Shown piece by piece: positions 7,033 through 15,425 of a DNA stretch of 43,355 bases. The notes under the pieces are model-generated. The model had not been told where the DNA came from and did not search any database. It worked only from the letters and a program-made list of their open reading frames with translations. The position numbers and the translations under genes were made by a program. Source of the DNA: an uncultured Alistipes sp. (GTDB lineage Bacteria > Bacteroidota > Bacteroidia > Bacteroidales > Rikenellaceae); the NCBI GenBank assembly GCA_900539755.1, contig UQDC01000018.1:1-43355 (forward strand). The letters are read 5' to 3'. Position 1 is the first letter of the stretch, and each line of letters begins with the position of its first letter.

Positions 7033-10000
7033 TTAATATTCGTTCCAGCTTTTGATCTTGATGTCTTCCGGTGCCAGTCGGCAGAAGGCGATGATAAAGG
7101 CACTTGCCAAACGGGCATTCGTGATCAATGGAATGTTGAAGTCGATCGCACTGCGTCGAATCGTGTAGTCGTTGTTCAACTCATCTTTCGACAGGTTCTT
7201 CGGAATGTTGACAACCAAATCGATCTTCTTCTCCTTGATGTAATCCAACGTATTGGGCTGCTCTTTCTGATCGGGCCAATGCAGAACGGTCGCATGGACA
7301 CCGTTCAGTTCGAGGAATTCAGCAGTACCTTTGGTTGCGAAGATGTTGTATCCGCGACTTTGAAGAGCTTTGGCTGCGGAAAGCATATCCATTTTCGAAC
7401 GGGAATCACCGGTCGAGAGCAATACGTTTTTCTTTGGGATTGCATAGCCTACGGAGATCATGCTCTTGAGGATTGCCTCATGGAAATCCTCACCGATACA
7501 TCCTACTTCTCCGGTTGAAGCCATCTCAACACCCAAAACAGGGTCTGCTTTTTGCAGACGTGAGAAGGAGAACTGCGGCGCCTTGATACCGACGTAATCG
7601 AGTTCGAATGCCGATTTGTGCGGAACCTGAGGATCGGCACCCAGCATAACGCGGGTAGCAATATCAATGAAGTTGACCTTCAGTACTTTCGATACGAACG
7701 GGAAACTACGTGATGCACGCAGGTTGCATTCGATCACCTTGATCTCATTGTTTTTGGCCATCAACTGCATGTTGAACGGTCCTGAGATATTCAGCATGCG
7801 GGCAACCTCTCGGCTGATCTTTTTGATCCGGCGCATGGTCTCGACATACATTTTCTGAGGAGGGAAGACCATGGTCGCATCACCAGAGTGTACACCGGCA
7901 AATTCAACGTGTTCGGAGATGGCATAGATCAGTACCTCACCATCTTTGGCTACAGCATCGATTTCGATCTCTTTGGCGTGTTCGATGAATTCGGTTACGA
8001 CAACCGGATATTGTTTCGAGACGCTGGTGGCCAGTGTGAGGAAGTGTTCCAGCTCCGAGCGGTTCGAAACGACATTCATAGCGGCGCCGGACAGCACGTA
8101 TGAGGGACGGATCAACACGGGGAAGCCTACCTCATCGACGAAGTTGTAGATGTCTTCCATCGTGGTCAACTCACGCCAACGGGGTTGATCGACGCCGATT
8201 TTGTCGAGCATGGATGAGAATTTGTGGCGATCCTCGGCGTTGTCGATATTTTCGGCCGATGTTCCGAGAATGGGCACATGCTCGTTGTGCAGACGCATGG
8301 CCAGGTTGTTCGGAATCTGACCGCCAGTCGAAACGACCACTCCTTTGGGCTCTTCGAGGTCGGTGATATCGAGTACACGTTCGAGTGTCAGCTCATCGAA
8401 GTAGAGTCGGTCGCAGACGTCGTAGTCGGTCGAAACCGTTTCGGGGTTGTAGTTGATCATCACCGAACGGTAGCCCAACGAGCGAATCGTATTCAGGGCG
8501 CTGACGCTACACCAGTCAAACTCAACTGAACTACCGATGCGGTAGGCTCCAGAACCCAGTACGATAACTGAACGGTTGTCGTGTGCAAAATCGATGTCGT
8601 GTGCCGTTCCGTTGTAGGTCACATACAGATAGTTGGTTTGGGCCGGATATTCAGCAGCCAACGTATCGATCTGTTTGACGAATGGCGTGATGCCACGTTC
8701 TTTACGGTAACGCCGGATCTTGAGCATATCGGCTTCGATCTCGTCGGCTTTGCTGTGGCTGACGGTGCGAGCTAGCTGGAAGTCCGAGAATCCGCGCTGT
8801 TTGGCTTCGCGGAGCAGGCTGTCCGGAACATTGGTGATATCGTTATATTGTTCCAGTTCGCCCTCAATGCGGATAATGTTCTCCAACTTTTCGAGGAACC
8901 ACTTGTCGATTTTGGTCAGTTCGTGGATTCGGTCGATGGTGTAACCGCGTTTCAGTGCGTGAGCAATGACGAAGATACGTTTGTCGGTTGGGTGCTGCAG
9001 GGCATTGTCGATATCGATATCGGCAAACTCTTTGTTGGCTACAAAGCCGTGCATGCCCTGGCCGATCATGCGGAGGCCCTTCTGGATCACCTCTTCGAAG
9101 CAACGACCGATGGCCATCACCTCACCGACCGATTTCATGCTGGAGCCCAGCTCGCGAGAAACCCCCTTGAATTTACCGAGGTCCCAACGCGGAATCTTGC
9201 AGACAATGTAGTCGAGGGCCGGTTCGAAGCAGGCGGTTGTGCTTTTGGTCACGGCATTTTTCAGTTCGTGCAAACCGTAACCAAGACCCAACTTGGCGGC
9301 AACGAATGCCAACGGATAACCGGTCGCTTTCGAAGCGAGGGCCGACGAACGGCTCAGACGGGCATTGACCTCGATTACCCGGTAATCTTCCGAGTTGGGA
9401 TCGAGGGCGTATTGTACGTTACACTCGCCGACGATTCCGATGTGGCGGATAATTTTGATGGCGAGTTTACGCAGTTTGTGGTATTCCGAGTTGGAGAGGG
9501 TTTGTGACGGAGCTACAACGATACTCTCGCCGGTGTGGATGCCCAGCGGGTCGAAGTTCTCCATGTTGCAGACCGTGATACAGTTGTCGTAGCGGTCGCG
9601 AACCACCTCATATTCTACCTCTTTCCAACCTTTGAGCGATTTTTCGACCAAAATTTGGGGAGAGTAGGTCAAGGCTTTGCTGGCCAGTACGTCCAATTCT
9701 TCGTCGTTGTCGCAGAAACCGGAGCCCAGACCTCCCAGTGTGTAAGCGGCACGGATAATCACCGGATAACCCAATTCGTGTGCGACACGTTTAGCCTCAG
9801 CCACGGTGGTTACTGCTTCGCTTTTGATGGTTTTGACGTTGATCTGGTCCAGTTTGTGAACGAACTTGTCGCGGTCTTCGGTGTCGATAATGGCCTGTAC
9901 CGGAGTTCCCAGCACTTGTACACCGTATTTCTCTAAAACACCGCTTTGGTACAGTTTGACGCCACAGTTTAATGCCGTCTGTCCTCCAAAAGCGAGCAGG

Positions 10001-10251
10001 ATCCCCTGAGGACGCTCTTTGGCGATCACCTGTTCAACGAACTCCGGAGTGACCGGCAGAAAATAGACCTTGTCGGCAATATTTTCCGAGGTCTGGATCG
10101 TTGCGATGTTGGGGTTGATCAGAATGGTGTGGACACCCTCCTCTTTGAGGGCTTTGAGTGCCTGTGAACCCGAATAGTCAAACTCACCGGCCTCACCGAT
10201 CTTCAATGCACCCGATCCCAGCAGGATCACTTTTTCTATCTTATTTTCCAT
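7033..10251 (-). CDS. carB: Carbamoyl-phosphate synthase large subunit
   Basis: This 1072-residue protein makes carbamoyl phosphate from bicarbonate, two ATP and the ammonia passed on by CarA, feeding pyrimidine and arginine synthesis. The start is the ATG at 10251 (MENKIEKVILLGSG); the frame runs further upstream, but only into carA. The two duplicated ATP-grasp halves are visible: GSGALKIGEAGEFDYSGSQA near residue 10, and the repeat GSGAYRIGSSVEFDW near 555. NVQYALDPNSEDYRVIEVNARLSRSSALAS marks the first active site and ECNLRASRSFPFVSK the second. The C-terminal MGS-like regulatory domain ends in KSWNEY. The gene begins inside the last codons of carA (11 bp overlap), so the two subunits are translationally coupled. 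Confidence 0.98.
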   Translation of the reverse strand: MENKIEKVILLGSGALKIGEAGEFDYSGSQALKALKEEGVHTILINPNIATIQTSENIADKVYFLPVTPEFVEQVIAKERPQGILLAFGGQTALNCGVKLYQSGVLEKYGVQVLGTPVQAIIDTEDRDKFVHKLDQINVKTIKSEAVTTVAEAKRVAHELGYPVIIRAAYTLGGLGSGFCDNDEELDVLASKALTYSPQILVEKSLKGWKEVEYEVVRDRYDNCITVCNMENFDPLGIHTGESIVVAPSQTLSNSEYHKLRKLAIKIIRHIGIVGECNVQYALDPNSEDYRVIEVNARLSRSSALASKATGYPLAFVAAKLGLGYGLHELKNAVTKSTTACFEPALDYIVCKIPRWDLGKFKGVSRELGSSMKSVGEVMAIGRCFEEVIQKGLRMIGQGMHGFVANKEFADIDIDNALQHPTDKRIFVIAHALKRGYTIDRIHELTKIDKWFLEKLENIIRIEGELEQYNDITNVPDSLLREAKQRGFSDFQLARTVSHSKADEIEADMLKIRRYRKERGITPFVKQIDTLAAEYPAQTNYLYVTYNGTAHDIDFAHDNRSVIVLGSGAYRIGSSVEFDWCSVSALNTIRSLGYRSVMINYNPETVSTDYDVCDRLYFDELTLERVLDITDLEEPKGVVVSTGGQIPNNLAMRLHNEHVPILGTSAENIDNAEDRHKFSSMLDKIGVDQPRWRELTTMEDIYNFVDEVGFPVLIRPSYVLSGAAMNVVSNRSELEHFLTLATSVSKQYPVVVTEFIEHAKEIEIDAVAKDGEVLIYAISEHVEFAGVHSGDATMVFPPQKMYVETMRRIKKISREVARMLNISGPFNMQLMAKNNEIKVIECNLRASRSFPFVSKVLKVNFIDIATRVMLGADPQVPHKSAFELDYVGIKAPQFSFSRLQKADPVLGVEMASTGEVGCIGEDFHEAILKSMISVGYAIPKKNVLLSTGDSRSKMDMLSAAKALQSRGYNIFATKGTAEFLELNGVHATVLHWPDQKEQPNTLDYIKEKKIDLVVNIPKNLSKDELNNDYTIRRSAIDFNIPLITNARLASAFIIAFCRLAPEDIKIKSWNEY

Positions 10252-11335
10252 TTTTCGAGGTTTCAATATTGCGGATAAAGTCGTCGAACAGGAATTCGGT
10301 ATCCACCGGACCACCTGAGGCCTCCGGGTGGAACTGAACTGAGAAGAAGGGGAGACTCTTGTGGCGAATACCTTCGCTGGTTCCGTCGTTGAGGTTGATG
10401 AAGTAAGGTTCCCAATCGGGACCTAACGTGTCAGTGTTGACCGCGAAACCGTGGTTTTGCGAGGTGATCACCGCTTTGTTTGTGCCGACCATCAATGCTG
10501 GTTGGTTGTGGCTGCGGTGTCCGTATTTGAGCTTATAGGTGGTTGCACCCGCAGCAATCGAGAGCAGCTGGTTGCCCAGACAGATACCGAAAATTGGTTT
10601 GCCCAGGGCCATTGCTTTCTTGATGTTGGCAATGGTTGCCGCGCACTGTTGCGGATCGCCGGGACCGTTGCTGAGCATGACGCCATCGTAATCGATCTGT
10701 GTAAAATCGTAGTCCCAGGGTACCCGAATCACCGTTGCTCCACGGTTGATCAGGCAGCGGATGATGTTGTATTTGCAGCCGCAGTCCACCAAAACGATTT
10801 TCAGTGGGCCGTCGCCATAAGTTTCGACGGTGGGGGTACTCACTTCTGCCGCCAGATTGCGTAGATTCGGATCGTCAAATTCGGCAGGCTCGTCGCAGCC
10901 CTCTACAACGATTTTGCCAAGCATGACACCCCGTTCGCGGATGATTTTAGTGAGTTGACGCGTGTCGATACCGTAGATGCCGGGGATGTCGTTTTCGCGC
11001 AACCAATCAGAAAGGCTCTCTCTCGCATTCCAGTGGCTGTACTCGAACGAATAGTCCGAGATGATCAACCCCTTAATATGAATACGGTCTGACTCAAAAT
11101 ATTTGAGCAGACCGTATTCTATTTCTTTTTGTGGAACGCCGTAATTGCCGATCAAAGGATAGGTGGAAACTAAAATTTGACCTCTGTAAGATGGATCGGT
11201 AAGGCTTTCGGGATAACCCGTCATCGCGGTGTTGAAAACGACTTCACCGGAAACGGCCGTTTCTGCGCCGAAAGAGTAACCTGTGAAGACGGTGCCGTCC
11301 TCGAGAATGAGGCGGGCAATTTTTTTGTCAGACAT
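10241..11335 (-). CDS. carA: Carbamoyl-phosphate synthase small subunit (glutaminase)
   Basis: This 364-residue subunit hydrolyses glutamine and tunnels ammonia to CarB. The N-terminal half has the CarA-specific start (ARLILEDGTVFTGYSFG) and ITGYPESLTDPSY-type core (here MTGYPESLTDPSYRGQI). The C-terminal class I glutaminase domain has the nucleophile Cys in PIFGICLGNQLL, and the catalytic His/Glu in VQFHPEAS. It is the first gene of the carA-carB operon and has its own promoter about 70 nt upstream. Confidence 0.98.
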   Translation of the reverse strand: MSDKKIARLILEDGTVFTGYSFGAETAVSGEVVFNTAMTGYPESLTDPSYRGQILVSTYPLIGNYGVPQKEIEYGLLKYFESDRIHIKGLIISDYSFEYSHWNARESLSDWLRENDIPGIYGIDTRQLTKIIRERGVMLGKIVVEGCDEPAEFDDPNLRNLAAEVSTPTVETYGDGPLKIVLVDCGCKYNIIRCLINRGATVIRVPWDYDFTQIDYDGVMLSNGPGDPQQCAATIANIKKAMALGKPIFGICLGNQLLSIAAGATTYKLKYGHRSHNQPALMVGTNKAVITSQNHGFAVNTDTLGPDWEPYFINLNDGTSEGIRHKSLPFFSVQFHPEASGGPVDTEFLFDDFIRNIETSKNGK

Positions 11336-11406
11336 TCTTTATCAGTAAGTTAATCGTTCTTGTCACTTGCTGAAACTGTCTTCTTCTCAGAATAGTTTCT
11401 GAAATG

Positions 11407-11438
11407 CAAAAGTATGGACTCTGTTTTTTTTTTGCAAA
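11407..11438 (-). promoter_or_regulatory. carA-carB promoter (Bacteroidota type)
   Basis: On the minus strand there is TTTG (11438-11435), a 20 nt spacer, then TACTTTTG (11414-11407), which matches the Bacteroidota sigma-ABfr consensus TTTG/TAnnTTTG. It implies a leader of about 60-65 nt before the carA ATG. Confidence 0.75.
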
Positions 11439-11988
11439 TCTGTTGCGTAAATTTCTTAAAAATAACATGCTCTTCTCAATTGTTTGTGGAGAAGGAATCG
11501 TTTGGATTTTCAATGAAGGTTGATGATGTTGGGTGTTGTATCGATTCTCTTTGTATGAGGATGTGTTGATTGCTATCAGATCAAGATGCTTGTTGGAGTG
11601 GAACAGTAGTTTTAGTTTGTGGTGATTGTGCTAAACCGGTATATTAAGCAGAGAGGAATCCTTATGGGTCGAACCTGTGCTCCAGTGTGGATAATATGAA
11701 AAGTAGCCTATGGGGGCAAATTCATTGTGGTGATGCATTGTCACTGCGTAACCTTTTATCTATGGTTCGAACCTTGAACAAGGGTTGATCAGAAGTGTTG
11801 CTGACAAGAAGGGTTGTGGCATATTCACTGGGGTGAACGATCCTCTTTTGCGGTAGTTTTCCGGCGTTTTGTTACTTTTGTACGTAAGAAAAAAAACTGT
11901 CGATATTCCAATGTTCGGATTAATGATTGTTTAGCTATTATTCGGATGGCATGTTGTTTAGTTGGGAACTGTAATAATATGAGGTAGT
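11439..11988. other. Gene-free interval between carA and the RNA methyltransferase
   Basis: No convincing coding region is seen. The + strand is strikingly G- and T-rich and C-poor: about 37 G against 11 C in 11521-11640. It holds one perfect DnaA-box 9-mer on the minus strand (TGTGGATAA at 11686-11694) and the promoter of the next gene near 11873. GGTTCGAACC at 11764-11773 is a palindrome, not a tRNA T-arm. Confidence 0.6.
11847..11880 (+). promoter_or_regulatory. Promoter of the TrmH-family methyltransferase gene
   Basis: TACTTTTG (11873-11880) is a perfect TAnnTTTG element. A TTTG at 11847-11850 lies 22 nt upstream, slightly longer spacing than the usual 19-20. The ATG follows about 108 nt downstream. 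Confidence 0.6.
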
Positions 11989-12786
11989 ATGTTGACCAAG
12001 GCCGAAATACAAATGGTCCGTTCGCTTGGAGATAAACGTGGACGGCAAGATGCAGGATTGTTCGTGGCGGAAGGTGCCAAGTTAGTTACGGAACTGCTTG
12101 CTGGAACGGTGTCTGCATCGGGACTACGGTTGCGTCGGGTGTTTTGCACGGAAGAGGGAATGCAACAGATTCACTCTGCTACAACATTGCCCAATTCGGC
12201 GTGCAACCAGCTGCTCGAAACAGTTTCTCGTAAGGAGATGGAGCGAATCAGTTTTTTGAAGACCCCATCAGAGTTTTTGGCATTGGTCGAGATCCCGCGG
12301 TGGAGAAAACCGGCATTAACAAAAGGGGCTGGTTTGCTGTTGGCCCTTGATGGGGTGCAGGATCCCGGGAATATGGGAACGATTTTGCGGATAGCTGACT
12401 GGTTCGGAATTCGTGACGTAGTATGTTCGGAACATACAGCTGACTGTTTTAATCCCAAAGTGGTACAGGCAACCATGGGGGCAATAGCTCGGGTGCGGGT
12501 GCATTATCTGTCGTTGGTAGAGTGGCTGTCTGATGTCTTGAAGGCTGGGTTGCCGATTTATGGGACCTTTCTCGATGGTGAGACCATATATAATGTCCCG
12601 CTCGCTGCAGAAGGAGTAATCGTGATGGGTAGTGAAGGGAAGGGCGTATCGGCTCAGGTCGCAGAGTTGGTGACAAACCGACTTTACATTCCTTCATTCC
12701 CGGTAGGCGTTGACACTTCTGAGTCTCTTAATGTGGCGACGGCGACGGCTATTGTCTGTTCGGAGTTCCGTCGACGTTGTTTGTGA
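11989..12786 (+). CDS. TrmH/SpoU-family RNA 2'-O-ribose methyltransferase
   Basis: This is a 265-residue protein of the SPOUT class, which methylates a ribose 2'-OH in rRNA or tRNA using S-adenosylmethionine through a trefoil knot. The three SpoU motifs are clear: LDGVQDPGNMGTILRIADWFG (motif 1, with the conserved Asn and Arg), VIVMGSEGKGVS (motif 2) and IPSFPVGVDTSESLNVATATAI (motif 3). The N-terminal 95 residues form an RNA-binding extension. The exact target nucleotide cannot be told from the sequence; RlmB or TsnR-like activity is possible. It is a single gene with its own promoter, converging on the GIN-domain gene. Confidence 0.92.
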   Translation: MLTKAEIQMVRSLGDKRGRQDAGLFVAEGAKLVTELLAGTVSASGLRLRRVFCTEEGMQQIHSATTLPNSACNQLLETVSRKEMERISFLKTPSEFLALVEIPRWRKPALTKGAGLLLALDGVQDPGNMGTILRIADWFGIRDVVCSEHTADCFNPKVVQATMGAIARVRVHYLSLVEWLSDVLKAGLPIYGTFLDGETIYNVPLAAEGVIVMGSEGKGVSAQVAELVTNRLYIPSFPVGVDTSESLNVATATAIVCSEFRRRCL

Positions 12787-12970
12787 GTGTTTCCGTGTGG
12801 GTGAGATTGTTGAATAAACAGCTGTCGGTGTCGCTGTTGTATGCAGATATTTTATTTGTCTATGCTATTTGAGAGGCTGGTCTGTGATGTTTTATTGAAG
12901 CGTTTGATCTCTTATCTGTGAAAATAAGTGAGGTGCAGTTTATATTGAGATTAATATTCTTATGATAAAC

Positions 12971-13002
12971 AAAAGAGGAGCAAATCATTTTGCTCCTCTT
13001 TT
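12971..13002. terminator. Bidirectional terminator
   Basis: A perfect 14 bp stem (AAAAGAGGAGCAAA / TTTGCTCCTCTTTT) with a TCAT loop gives a U-run on either strand. It lies between the convergent methyltransferase and GIN-domain genes. Confidence 0.85.
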
Positions 13003-13028
13003 ATGTTTGTGATTGATTGTTGATGTTG

Positions 13029-13862
13029 CTATTCTGCTTTATGAACCTTCCCTCCAGTTGATGTTTTTAAGGATTGGATATTGGGATTTCCGCTGTATAT
13101 GATTGATGCTCCTGTGCTGGACTGTGCAGAGAGTGAGTCTGTGACATGCAGGGTGATTTTTCCTGCCGAATTAGCACGGCATGAGGCCTCTTTTACAGTG
13201 TACTCCTCTCCGTCGATTTTGCCTGCGGAATTGGTTGTGGCTGTAACTTTGTTTGTACTTCCTTTGATGTCGATATCTGCGGATGAGGCTGCATTCAGTA
13301 CGGCTTCGGTTCCAGTATGTTCGAGATCAGCTGAAGCGGATGAATTGACATCGCAACGCAATAAAGGTGCGGTGATTTTGGCCTCAATGTCTCCGGAGGA
13401 TGAACCATTGATAACAACACGGTTGGAGGCAGTAAGGTCAGGGATGTTAATCTTGCCAGATGAGTTGATGTCAATGTTTAGTGTTGCGGTTTTAATAGGT
13501 GTTTTGGCAGTGATTGTAGCAGAACTGCTGGCTTGGAGTGAATAGGGATTCTTGAGATAAACGGTGGCTTTGAGCTCGTCCTCGTTCTTTAAATTGAGTT
13601 TGAAACCTTTCAATTTAATGCTCACTACACCGTTGTTGTCGATCGTGAACTCCAATTTTTCAGCCCATTTGGCAGGTAACTCGACGGTTGCAGAGGTTTT
13701 ATCTGATTGATAGATTTCTACATCGAATGAACTCCCTGCTGAAACTCCGGTGATATTTTGCCCTTCAAAACGGGTCTGTTTGGTCATCATGGTTTGAGCT
13801 GAGAGGTAGCCGCTGCTGCAACATAAAGCAGCAAGCAGTGAAAACATCAAGGCTTTTTTCAT
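13029..13862 (-). CDS. Secreted GIN-domain (DUF2807) protein
   Basis: This is a 277-residue protein with a Sec signal peptide (MKKALMFSLLAALCCSSGYLSAQ, likely cut after SAQ or SA). The mature part is a right-handed beta-helix-like series of short Ser/Asn/Gly-rich turns (NSSGKINIPDL, NGSSSGDIEAKI, NSSASADLEHTG, NAASSADIDIKG, NSAGKIDGEEY, NSAGKITLHV). This repeat pattern is typical of the 'putative auto-transporter adhesin, head GIN domain' family, which is very common in Bacteroidota. Function is not established; a surface or periplasmic adhesive or structural role is usually assumed. It is a single gene with its own promoter and a long leader of about 130 nt. Confidence 0.85.
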   Translation of the reverse strand: MKKALMFSLLAALCCSSGYLSAQTMMTKQTRFEGQNITGVSAGSSFDVEIYQSDKTSATVELPAKWAEKLEFTIDNNGVVSIKLKGFKLNLKNEDELKATVYLKNPYSLQASSSATITAKTPIKTATLNIDINSSGKINIPDLTASNRVVINGSSSGDIEAKITAPLLRCDVNSSASADLEHTGTEAVLNAASSADIDIKGSTNKVTATTNSAGKIDGEEYTVKEASCRANSAGKITLHVTDSLSAQSSTGASIIYSGNPNIQSLKTSTGGKVHKAE

Positions 13863-14163
13863 GGCTGTCGTTTTATATGATAAATTATTTCGGGTTGTGT
13901 TAAGGAATTGTGAAAGCGTATGGGGTTTCTCTGCTCTGCAACATGATGGTCATTGTTGTGCTTGACTTGCTACGCAATCTGATTCCTCTCCTTACTGACA
14001 AAATTAGATTATATTTCGGTAATATGCAATACATAGTAATGTTTTTTTACAAGTAACTGTAAATTGTAGGACATCTTTGCCCATCATGCAATATATAAGG
14101 TAAAGCGGGAGGGATTTGGCGGAACTTTATTATCTTTGCCCAATAGGAATAAATCGAATAGAG
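13863..14163. other. Divergent intergenic region, GIN-domain gene / pdxA
   Basis: It holds the minus-strand promoter at 13999-14029 and, on the plus strand, TATCTTTG (14131-14138) as a likely -7 element for pdxA about 25 nt before its ATG. No matching TTTG at the right distance is seen for the latter. No small gene is evident. Confidence 0.5.
13999..14029 (-). promoter_or_regulatory. Promoter of the GIN-domain gene
   Basis: On the minus strand there is TTG (14029-14027), a 20 nt spacer, then TAATTTTG (14006-13999), which fits the Bacteroidota consensus. Confidence 0.55.
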
Positions 14164-15255
14164 ATGAGTGACACCAAGATACGAGTCGGCATTACGCAAG
14201 GAGATATAAATGGAATTGGATATGAGGTGATTATCAAATCATTGCTTGATCCGAGAATCTGTGAGCTTTGCACTCCGATTATATACGGTTCAGCCAAGGC
14301 TGCAGGATTCTACCGCCGTCAAATTGCAGATGCTGAAAATTTCAGTTATAACATCATCTCTAAAGCATCGGATGTTCATTCCCGTCGGGTTAATCTGGTC
14401 GATTGTACATCGAGTGATCTGCGTATCGAACCTGGAAAAATGACAGCAGAGGCCGGACGTGCATCAATAGCGGCGTTACAAGCAGCTGCTGCAGATCTGA
14501 AATCTGGACAAATCGATGTGGTGGTAACCGCTCCGATTTGTAAGGAAAATGTCCATGAAGCCGGATTCGATTTCACCGGTCATACGGAGTTCTTTGCAGC
14601 GGAATTTGGCGGTGAACCGTTGATGATGATGTGCAGTGAGCTGCTGAAAGTGGGACTGGTAACGATTCATGTCCCTTTGGCAGAGGTCGCTCCAGCTGTA
14701 ACTGAAGCAAAAATTGTCGCAGCATTGCATGGTTTGCGCAACAGTTTGATTCAGGACTTTTCGATTTGTGAACCCAAGATTGCCGTATTGGCACTGAATC
14801 CTCATGCAGGTGATGGTGGTGTTATCGGCAGGGAGGAGCAAGAGATTATCACTCCGGCAATTCGTACTGCTTTTACTGAGGGGATATTGGCGTTTGGCCC
14901 CTTCCCGGCCGATGGCTTCTTTGCTGCAGGTACGTTTGCCAAATATGATGCTGTGCTGGCCATGTATCACGATCAAGGGTTGGCTCCTTTCAAAGCATTA
15001 TCGGGTGATGGCGTAAACTTTACAGCAGGGTTGCCGATTGTCAGAACAAGCCCGGCTCACGGTGTCGGTTTTGATATTGCTGGACAGGATAAGGCGGATG
15101 CACAGGCAATGCGCAACGCAATTTATATGGCAATGGATATTTTACGCAGCCGTGAACTGTATGCTGAAATATCAGCTGATCCGCTCCAGAAGTTTAAACG
15201 GGAGAACGGTGTCGATGTGTCGGCAGCAGATCTGCCCGAGACGGACGAAATGTAA
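14164..15255 (+). CDS. pdxA: 4-hydroxythreonine-4-phosphate dehydrogenase
   Basis: This 363-residue NAD-dependent enzyme of the DXP-dependent pyridoxal phosphate route oxidises 4-phosphohydroxy-L-threonine. The start is the ATG at 14164 (MSDTKIRVGITQGDINGIGYEV, the usual PdxA N-terminus); a TTG upstream at 14116 is in frame but overlaps the promoter. Key motifs are TAPICKENVHEAGFDFTGHTEF (substrate-binding His), MYHDQGLAPFKAL (metal-binding His) and RTSPAHGVGFDIAG (His). Length is slightly above the E. coli enzyme. It stands 170 nt upstream of thrS in the same direction with no obvious terminator between, so they may be partly cotranscribed. Confidence 0.95.
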   Translation: MSDTKIRVGITQGDINGIGYEVIIKSLLDPRICELCTPIIYGSAKAAGFYRRQIADAENFSYNIISKASDVHSRRVNLVDCTSSDLRIEPGKMTAEAGRASIAALQAAAADLKSGQIDVVVTAPICKENVHEAGFDFTGHTEFFAAEFGGEPLMMMCSELLKVGLVTIHVPLAEVAPAVTEAKIVAALHGLRNSLIQDFSICEPKIAVLALNPHAGDGGVIGREEQEIITPAIRTAFTEGILAFGPFPADGFFAAGTFAKYDAVLAMYHDQGLAPFKALSGDGVNFTAGLPIVRTSPAHGVGFDIAGQDKADAQAMRNAIYMAMDILRSRELYAEISADPLQKFKRENGVDVSAADLPETDEM

Positions 15256-15329
15256 TTTCGTTTGAAATTTTTAAATTTAATGGTTTGAACTTTTGAGTGA
15301 GGAACAAGGTGTGAGGCCAAGCTCGAATC

Positions 15330-15343
15330 TGAGTTCAGACTCA
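15330..15343 (+). promoter_or_regulatory. Small hairpin in thrS leader
   Basis: TGAGT-TCAG-ACTCA forms a 5 bp stem with a 4 nt loop, about 90 nt before the thrS start. It is weak on its own and listed as part of a possibly structured leader. Confidence 0.3.
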
Positions 15344-15373
15344 ATAAAACAGTGAAAATAAGTCTTGCAGGGG

Positions 15374-15393
15374 TTCCACCTCGTAACGTGGAA
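15374..15393 (+). promoter_or_regulatory. thrS leader hairpin resembling a tRNA-Thr anticodon arm
   Basis: TTCCAC and GTGGAA form a 6 bp stem around an 8 nt loop, CTCGTAAC. The loop contains CTCGTAA, which is what a 7 nt anticodon loop with anticodon CGU (threonine) would read: U33 before and A37-A38 after it. The hairpin lies 33 nt before the thrS ATG. In E. coli, ThrRS represses its own translation by binding a leader domain that mimics the tRNA-Thr anticodon arm. A similar role here is inference. Confidence 0.35.
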
Positions 15394-15425
15394 ACTTGCG
15401 AGCAAAACCAATAAAACACACAACA

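Noticed and set aside
8100..9600. Long open frames on the + strand opposite carB
   Set aside because: They are antisense to a fully conserved carB and have no ribosome sites; they follow from its codon composition.
11760..11800. Possible tRNA T-arm (GGTTCGAACC)
   Set aside because: The sequence is a simple palindrome; no acceptor, D or anticodon arms of the right size surround it.
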